Made by a program: the position numbers and the translations under genes. Below, in pieces: positions 58,988-64,000 of a DNA stretch of 64,000 nucleotides (position 1 is its first letter; every line of letters begins with the position of its first letter). Below the pieces are notes generated by a model. That model had not been told where the DNA came from, searched no databases, and saw only the letters and a program-made list of their open reading frames with translations. Location: NCBI RefSeq assembly GCF_001512285.1, contig NZ_LNUV01000006.1, positions 1,848,361-1,912,360 of the forward strand. Reading direction: 5' to 3'. The stretch comes from Arthrobacter sp. EpRS71. GTDB taxonomy: Bacteria > Actinomycetota > Actinomycetes > Actinomycetales > Micrococcaceae.

Positions 58988-60358
58988 ATGAGCAATGAAT
59001 CCTCTGTGGCAGCCGAGCAAGGCACAGCACCTGCTTCCGGCGCCAGCCACAACAACAGCCAAACCCCCAGCCCCAACCACACGGTCAGCAAGGACACTCG
59101 ACGGCGAGTGGTCACTGCCAGCTTCATCGGCAACTTTGTTGAGTGGTTCGACTACGCCGTTTACGGCTACCTGGCCGGCATCATTTCTACAGTTTTCTTT
59201 CCGGAGTCGGACCGGCAGACAGCTCTCCTGGCAACCTTCGGTGTCTTCGCCATCAGCTTCTTCGTGAGGCCGCTTGGTGGGTTCATCTGGGGCCATATCG
59301 GTGATCGCCTCGGACGAAAGCAGGCGCTCTCCCTTTCGATCGTGCTGATGTCAGTGGCCACGTTCTGCATCGCACTGATACCGGGCTACGCCACCATCGG
59401 CGTGATGGCGCCGATTCTGCTCCTCCTCGTAAGGGTCGTCCAAGGCTTCTCCGCGGCCGGCGAGTACGCAGGGGCGTCCGCCTTCCTGGTGGAATATGCG
59501 CCGGCGAACCGGCGCGGACTCTATGCCGCCGTCGTGCCTGCCAGTACCGCAGCGGGACTGCTGCTGGGATCCCTCCTGGCCGCCCTGCTGAGTTCAGTCC
59601 TGACCGCGGAGCAGCTCAACGAGTGGGGCTGGCGGCTGCCCTTCCTGCTGGCGGCGCCCATGGGCCTGATTGGCCGGTACATCCGAACAAAGCTGGAGGA
59701 CACCCCGGCGTTCCGGGAACTGGCCGAGAAGGACGACGGCGTCAAGGCACCCGCGCTGGCAATGTTCAGGACGTACCGGAAGCAGCTCATCATTGCCACG
59801 GGTGCGGTGCTGCTCAATGCGGTGGGCTTCTACGTGATCCTCAGTTACATGCCCACGTACTTGTCGGAGGAGTTGGGCTTCGGTGCAACGGAGTCGTTCC
59901 TGGCCACCACCATTGCCCTGGCAAGCTACATCGGATTCATCTTCCTGACGGGCATTGCCTCGGACAAGTTAGGCCGCAAACGCATGCTGATCACCGCGTC
60001 GGTCCTCTTCATACTGCTGACGGTGCCGGCGTTCATGCTCCTGGACACCCGCAACTTCCTGGTGATCGTCCTGGTTCAGATCCTTCTGGGCGGAATGCTC
60101 ACCCTCAACGATGGCACCCTGCCCAGTTTCCTCGCCGAACTCTTCCCAACGAAGGTCCGGTACACGGGCTTCGCCGTCAGCTTCAACCTCTCGAACGCCT
60201 TGTTCGGCGGCACCGCGCCGTTCATGGCCACCCTCCTGATCGGTATGACCGCCAGCAAGCTGGCACCCGGTTGGTACCTTGTGGCCGCCGCCGTAGTTTC
60301 CCTCATCGCAGTCCTGTTCGCCGCCGAGACTTCCAAGAAGCCTCTGCTGCAGGACTAG
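58988..60358 (+). CDS. MFS transporter of the metabolite:H+ symporter (MHS) type
   Basis: A 456-residue, twelve-helix ProP/ShiA-like symporter. 'IGNFVEWFDYAVYGYLAG' is the classical opening of this family, followed by 'WGHIGDRLGRKQALSLSI' and 'VRVVQGFSAAGEYAGASAFL'. ATG 58988 gives normal family length; a longer frame starts at 58808. It is 28 bases upstream of the creatinase start, so creatine (or another betaine-like compound) is the likely cargo, by context. Family members carry proline, betaine, citrate or shikimate. Confidence 0.88.
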   Translation: MSNESSVAAEQGTAPASGASHNNSQTPSPNHTVSKDTRRRVVTASFIGNFVEWFDYAVYGYLAGIISTVFFPESDRQTALLATFGVFAISFFVRPLGGFIWGHIGDRLGRKQALSLSIVLMSVATFCIALIPGYATIGVMAPILLLLVRVVQGFSAAGEYAGASAFLVEYAPANRRGLYAAVVPASTAAGLLLGSLLAALLSSVLTAEQLNEWGWRLPFLLAAPMGLIGRYIRTKLEDTPAFRELAEKDDGVKAPALAMFRTYRKQLIIATGAVLLNAVGFYVILSYMPTYLSEELGFGATESFLATTIALASYIGFIFLTGIASDKLGRKRMLITASVLFILLTVPAFMLLDTRNFLVIVLVQILLGGMLTLNDGTLPSFLAELFPTKVRYTGFAVSFNLSNALFGGTAPFMATLLIGMTASKLAPGWYLVAAAVVSLIAVLFAAETSKKPLLQD

Positions 60359-60386
60359 GACAACCCACCCATTGAAAGGAACCACC

Positions 60387-61643
60387 ATGACCATCACCCA
60401 GAACGAGGCCGTCAACGACGTGGCCAAGCTCGAGCGCACCAAGGTCCTCAACAATGGCGACAAAGTTTCGCTGACCTTCTCCGATGCGGAGTTCCAGCGC
60501 CGCCTCGCAGGCCTCCGCCGGATCATGGCCGGGAAGGACCTCGACGCCGTGGTCCTCACCAGCTACCACTCCATCAAGTACTACTCCGATTTCCTCTTCA
60601 CCTACTTCGGCCGCTCCTACGGCATGGTGGTCACCAAAGATGACACGGTGACCATTACGGCAAACATCGACGCCGGTATGCCTTGGCGCCGCAGCTACGG
60701 CGACAACCTGGTGTACACGGATTGGCGCCGGGACAACTACATCCACGCCATCCAGGAAGTCCTGCGGACCCGCGGGATCAACCCGCGCCGCATCGGCGTC
60801 GAAGATGACTCCCTGCCATTGGACAACCGCAACAAGATCCAGGCAGCCTTCTCCGGAGCGACGCTGGTCGACGTCGCGCAGGCGGCGATGCGTCAGCGCA
60901 TGATCAAGTCGGATGAGGAGATCGCGGTTATCAAGCACGGCGCCCGCATCGGCGACTTGGGCGGTGAAGCCATCCGCAACGCCATCACGGCAGGCATTAC
61001 CGAGTACGAGGTTGCGTTGATCGGCACCGAAGCCATGGTTCACGAGATCGCCCGCACGTTCCCGGACTCCGAAATCCGCGACACATGGGTCTGGTTCCAG
61101 TCGGGCATCAACACCGACGGCGCCCACAACTGGGCCACCACCCGGAAGATCCAGGAACACGACATCCTGTCCCTGAACTGTTTCCCCATGACCAGCGGCT
61201 ACTACACGGCGCTGGAGCGGACCCTGTTCTACGGCGAACCGGATGCCCGATCCCTGGAACTGTGGAACATCAACGTGGAGGTCCACAAGCGCGGCCTTGA
61301 ACTCATCAAACCCGGCGCCGTCTGCAAGGACATCGCTGCCGAGCTCAACGAGATCTACGTCAGCCACGGCTTGCTGGCCAACCGCACGTTCGGATACGGC
61401 CACTCCTTCGGTGTGCTGAGCCACTACTACGGACGCGAAGCCGGACTGGAACTGCGCGAGGACATCGACACCGTGCTGGAGCCGGGCATGGTGGTTTCCA
61501 TGGAGCCGATGATCACCGTGCTGGACGGGCAGCCGGGAGCCGGCGGTTACCGCGAGCACGACATCCTGGTGGTGGGCGAGGACGGTGCGGAGAACATCAC
61601 CAAGTTCCCGTTCGGTCCCGAGTACAACATCATCGGAGCCTAG
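60387..61643 (+). CDS. Creatinase (creatine amidinohydrolase)
   Basis: A 418-residue cytoplasmic enzyme that splits creatine into sarcosine and urea. It follows Pseudomonas creatinase over its whole length, as I remember it: 'TSYHSIKYYSDFLFTYFGR', 'NIDAGMPWRRS', 'RMIKSDEE', 'WFQSGINTDGAHNWATTRK' with the catalytic His at 247, 'FGYGHSFGVLSHYYGREAG' and 'EPGMVVSMEPM'. The fold is that of M24 peptidases, but the metal ligands are not kept, as expected for creatinase. AAAGGAACC precedes ATG 60387. Product sarcosine would feed SoxBDAG. Confidence 0.95.
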   Translation: MTITQNEAVNDVAKLERTKVLNNGDKVSLTFSDAEFQRRLAGLRRIMAGKDLDAVVLTSYHSIKYYSDFLFTYFGRSYGMVVTKDDTVTITANIDAGMPWRRSYGDNLVYTDWRRDNYIHAIQEVLRTRGINPRRIGVEDDSLPLDNRNKIQAAFSGATLVDVAQAAMRQRMIKSDEEIAVIKHGARIGDLGGEAIRNAITAGITEYEVALIGTEAMVHEIARTFPDSEIRDTWVWFQSGINTDGAHNWATTRKIQEHDILSLNCFPMTSGYYTALERTLFYGEPDARSLELWNINVEVHKRGLELIKPGAVCKDIAAELNEIYVSHGLLANRTFGYGHSFGVLSHYYGREAGLELREDIDTVLEPGMVVSMEPMITVLDGQPGAGGYREHDILVVGEDGAENITKFPFGPEYNIIGA

Positions 61644-61648
61644 TGGTC

Positions 61649-61682
61649 CGGCCGGTGGATACAGCGTGGTGTCCACCGGCCG
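61649..61682 (+). terminator. Hairpin terminator after creatinase
   Basis: CGGCCGGTGGA (61649-61659) and TCCACCGGCCG (61672-61682) are perfect arms around a 12-base loop, six bases past the stop codon. Confidence 0.75.
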
Positions 61683-61720
61683 CACCTCCCTTCCCAACTA
61701 AACCCCGTGCCCCGGCGAAA

Positions 61721-61732
61721 TATAGTGAACCC
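61721..61732 (+). promoter_or_regulatory. Leaderless-type -10 for the IclR gene
   Basis: TATAGT (61721-61726) is a good -10 and stands six bases before ATG 61733, with no ribosome site between. A leaderless transcript is likely. Confidence 0.55.
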
Positions 61733-62548
61733 ATGACTCCCACTGATTCCAGCGAAGCTCCTGATACCGGCAACGGCAACGGCGACAGCAAAAACACCTC
61801 CGTCATCGTCAACGCCATTGCCGTGTTGAGGAGCTTCACAGCTGATGAACCGCTTCTGGGAGTCACCGAAATCGCTGGGCGGATCGGCCTGCACAAGAGC
61901 ACCGTCAGCCGCATCCTGGCGACGCTGGAACAGGAAAACCTTGTAGAGCGCGACGTCGATTCGCGCAGGTTCCGCTTGGGCCTGGGGATGATCGCCATGG
62001 CGGGCCCCCTCCTGGCGGAACTCGAAGAGCGCCGCGTGGCCTACCCGGTGCTGCGCGAACTGACTGAGCGGACGGGGGAGACCAGCGCGCTCATGGTGTG
62101 GAACGGCAACGAGTCCATGTGCGTGGAACAGATTCCCAGCCGTCACCAAGTCAAGCACCTCACCCCCTTGGGTGCCAGGTACAACGAAGCACTGAGCTCC
62201 TCAGTGCAGGTGTTCCTTGGCTCGGAGAACGAGGACCGTGTGCGTCAGCTGTTGCGCAGCGGTTCCATCACCCTTCCCGGTCTGGACGAGGACGCTATTG
62301 AGACCTATCTGGCCCGGGTGGGGGAGTCAATGAAGCGCGGCTGGGCCGTGAACTTCGGGGAGACGTCCATTGAGGAAGTGGGCGTGGCCTCGCCCGTTTA
62401 CGATCATCGCGGCGACATCGTTGCGTCCGTCCTCATTCCGGCGCCGAAATTCCGTGTTTCGCAGGACACCCTGAACAGCCTCGGTGAAGCCTGCGCCGCA
62501 GCCGCGGCCAAGGTCACCACACGGCTGGGTGGCCGCGCGCCGCGCTAA
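61733..62548 (+). CDS. IclR-family transcriptional regulator
   Basis: A 271-residue regulator. A disordered lead of about 20 residues comes first. The winged helix follows: 'VIVNAIAVLRSFTADEPLLG', 'AGRIGLHKSTVSRILATLEQ' and 'VERDVDSRRFRLGLGM'. The effector domain has 'GETSALMVWNGNESMCVEQI' and 'GWAVNFGETSIEEVGVASPV'. It lies after creatinase and probably governs the transporter-creatinase pair. The start is set by the leaderless promoter; the frame is open further upstream to 61643. Confidence 0.9.
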   Translation: MTPTDSSEAPDTGNGNGDSKNTSVIVNAIAVLRSFTADEPLLGVTEIAGRIGLHKSTVSRILATLEQENLVERDVDSRRFRLGLGMIAMAGPLLAELEERRVAYPVLRELTERTGETSALMVWNGNESMCVEQIPSRHQVKHLTPLGARYNEALSSSVQVFLGSENEDRVRQLLRSGSITLPGLDEDAIETYLARVGESMKRGWAVNFGETSIEEVGVASPVYDHRGDIVASVLIPAPKFRVSQDTLNSLGEACAAAAAKVTTRLGGRAPR

Positions 62549-62644
62549 GCCGTAAACCGCCGTCGAGTTGGCATGTGATGACAATCCCGGGCGCGAACAT
62601 TGTCATTAAGTGGCATCTCGGCGAAGGGGGGGCGCCGAAACAAA

Positions 62645-62678
62645 ACGGCGGCCATCCCTCAAAGGGGACAGCCGCCGT
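62645..62678. terminator. Bidirectional hairpin between the IclR gene and DUF4383 gene
   Basis: ACGGCGGC (62645-62652) pairs with GCCGCCGT (62671-62678), with TCCC/GGGGA inside. Convergent genes flank it; TCGTTGTTCT follows on the plus strand. Confidence 0.65.
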
Positions 62679-62707
62679 CGTTGTTCTATAAGACGTGCGG
62701 AAGGGGC

Positions 62708-63184
62708 TTAAATCTTCCGTCGCGCCGGGGTTTCGTCCATGGCATCCCTGCCTAACCAGGCGCCCAGACCGATCATGGCAACACCAAGGATGAGGTGCAG
62801 CCAGTTGTCAGCCGTGTTGAACGGGACAAAATTGGCACCTGTTTCCTGGTTGATGACCAGGCCATAGATCCAAAGAACGATGTATACGGCGCCGCCGCCC
62901 AACAGGAACAGGCGGGCCATGCGAGCGTTCCTTGCCATGGCCAAGCCGGCCACGCCAAACAGCAGATGAACGATGTTGTGGAGTACGGACACTTGGAAGA
63001 CTCCAAGCAGCATGGCGCCGGATTCATGTCCCGCAAAGGTCATGGCGCCGAAATTGGTGGTGATCCCCGGGATGAAGCCCAGGACGCCTACCAGCAGAAA
63101 TACAATGCCAACGCCCATGGCGGTGTTGTGAAGTGTCAACCCCATCATGTGGTGGTGTTCGGCGGGGTGCGAAGCGGTGGTCAT
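62708..63184 (-). CDS. DUF4383-family membrane protein
   Basis: A 158-residue membrane protein with four helices. 'VGIVFLLVGVLGFIPG', 'VLHNIVHLLFGVAGLAMAR' and 'NTADNWLHLILGVAMIGLG' are typical of DUF4383. A His-rich N-terminus (HPAEHHHMM) might bind metal. ATG 63184 is chosen because GGGAGGA stands just upstream. Function unknown; homologues are common in actinobacteria as single genes. Confidence 0.85.
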   Translation of the reverse strand: MTTASHPAEHHHMMGLTLHNTAMGVGIVFLLVGVLGFIPGITTNFGAMTFAGHESGAMLLGVFQVSVLHNIVHLLFGVAGLAMARNARMARLFLLGGGAVYIVLWIYGLVINQETGANFVPFNTADNWLHLILGVAMIGLGAWLGRDAMDETPARRKI

Positions 63185-63328
63185 CAAGTCCTCCCTTTCA
63201 CGCTGTTACCCGGCTCTTCTCATGGAGAGCCGACCTGCGGCAAGGGGTGTGGCAAAACCTTGCCGACGCCGCCATAATACTCCTGAAATGCCTCCGATAG
63301 CAGGGGATGTGCCCAGTTCAGCGGCGGT

Positions 63329-63340
63329 TAGCATGGATTT
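63329..63340 (+). promoter_or_regulatory. Leaderless-type -10 for the 63341 gene
   Basis: TAGCAT (63329-63334) fits TANNNT and ends six bases before the ATG at 63341. Confidence 0.4.
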
Positions 63341-64000
63341 ATGAGCCAAGCTCCCAACGGACGTGTGCACACGATCTTCCATGACACCCGGGATTTGACG
63401 CCTTTCCGCGAGGGCTATGTTCGTACGCCTGTGCGAGGACTGGCTGACGGCATGAACGACGTGCTTTCCGGGGTGCTCGGTGGTCGTGACCAGGCGCGTT
63501 TGTCCGTTACCGGAAATGTCCCGCGGTTGAAGATGCTGTCCTCCAAGACGGCGAAGGCCATGCACGAGGCCGTGTTTACGTCCACCGACCCCGATCCTCT
63601 GTTGGCTTTCGGCCGCATGAATCCCGGATGGGCGGGGCTGTGCCACGTCATGGCGGGCCTGCTCGCCTACAAGCACGGCGGGTTCCTGCGCGCTTCCGAG
63701 CTGCTGCAGCGCGGTTTAACAACAAGGATCGACGACGACGCCAGCCAGTTCTCGGCAATGTACCTTGGGCAGGTGGTCACCCGGGTTGAGGTGGCCGAGC
63801 GCATTGAGGTTCCGGTCCTCTTCAGCGAGGAATCCGTGTTCCTGGCGTTGTCCCATTGCCTCCGCGAAATGGGCATGACCGAGGCGGCGTTGGAAGCGGT
63901 GGTGACGTTGCCGCCGTCGTTGCCTTCTGCGTTGGCGCGTTGCACGGCGGCGTTCGCTGTGGAGCGCCACCGCGACGTGGTGCTGTGGACGGAGGGTTTG
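63341..64000 (+). CDS. Unrecognised helical protein, 3' partial
   Basis: An open frame of 220 codons that runs from ATG 63341 to the end of the window without a stop, so the gene is cut. It has no signal peptide or clear membrane segment. The pattern of 'GLCHVMAGLLAYKHGGFLRA', 'SVFLALSHCLREMGMTEAAL' and 'LARCTAAFAVERHRDVVLW' suggests antiparallel helix pairs as in TPR-like proteins. GC-rich third positions match the other genes. I do not recognise the family. A leaderless -10 supports the start. Confidence 0.75.
   Translation, partial: MSQAPNGRVHTIFHDTRDLTPFREGYVRTPVRGLADGMNDVLSGVLGGRDQARLSVTGNVPRLKMLSSKTAKAMHEAVFTSTDPDPLLAFGRMNPGWAGLCHVMAGLLAYKHGGFLRASELLQRGLTTRIDDDASQFSAMYLGQVVTRVEVAERIEVPVLFSEESVFLALSHCLREMGMTEAALEAVVTLPPSLPSALARCTAAFAVERHRDVVLWTEGL

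Noticed and set aside
1..64000. tRNA, rRNA, CRISPR, insertion sequences or prophage
   Set aside because: I looked through the gaps for tRNA cloverleaf marks, regular spacer arrays, transposase motifs and integrase genes and saw none. Repeats found are short hairpins or words only.

Overview
The window is high-GC actinobacterial chromosome, most like Arthrobacter/Paenarthrobacter. This rests on the mycothiol-type DinB/MDMPI protein, the WXG100-type protein, the actinobacterial c-di-AMP riboswitch, the soxBDAG-type sarcosine oxidase genes, many GTG starts and several leaderless-looking genes. No insertion sequence, phage, CRISPR array, rRNA or tRNA was seen. One gene runs off each end.

Layout. 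1-7.9 kb: the end of a peptide-type ABC binding protein, a Gfo/Idh/MocA oxidoreductase, a WXG100-domain protein with a small DcrB/LpqN-like partner, a secreted PAVP-repeat protein, an ECF sigma factor with a proline-rich membrane partner, and an AbiEi-like/DUF559 protein. 8-16 kb: alanine dehydrogenase with a divergent PucR-type regulator, a proline/threonine-rich membrane protein under a c-di-AMP riboswitch, a LigC-type DNA ligase, a small acidic protein and a three-gene set (HTH, MDMPI, hydrolase). 16-22 kb: PTS genes ptsI-ptsH, a divergent TetR regulator and mtlA-mtlD; together these take up and phosphorylate mannitol and oxidise it to fructose 6-phosphate. 22-30 kb: an iron-siderophore ABC operon behind an IdeR/DtxR-like box, then a 1337-residue LPXTG wall protein. 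30-43 kb: transporters (CycA, a DrrAB-like exporter with PadR and DUF1048, MarR plus MFS, sugar porter, DHA2, MFS) and RraA. 42-46 kb: three consecutive secreted FG-GAP-repeat proteins. 46-48 kb: TetR, a DasR-type dre-like site, malic enzyme and a DUF456 protein.

48.7-62.5 kb is a creatine/sarcosine module. A plus-strand MHS-family transporter and creatinase would import creatine and split it to sarcosine and urea. The minus-strand operon glyA-soxB-soxD-soxA-soxG-sdaA-purU would oxidise sarcosine to glycine and 5,10-methylene-THF (SoxBDAG), join these into serine (GlyA), deaminate serine to pyruvate (SdaA) and release formate from 10-formyl-THF (PurU). A GntR/FadR-type and an IclR-type regulator flank the two arms. 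The window ends with a DUF4383 membrane protein and the start of an unrecognised gene at 63341.

The intergenic DNA is unusually structured. It has long near-perfect hairpins after many genes, two recurrent hairpin families (CCCGCTGTT type and GGTTCCCTGCT type) and a CTCTCTCAC repeat family at both ends of the window. These, the riboswitch, the dre-like site and the WXG100/DcrB-like pair are the main points for a second look.
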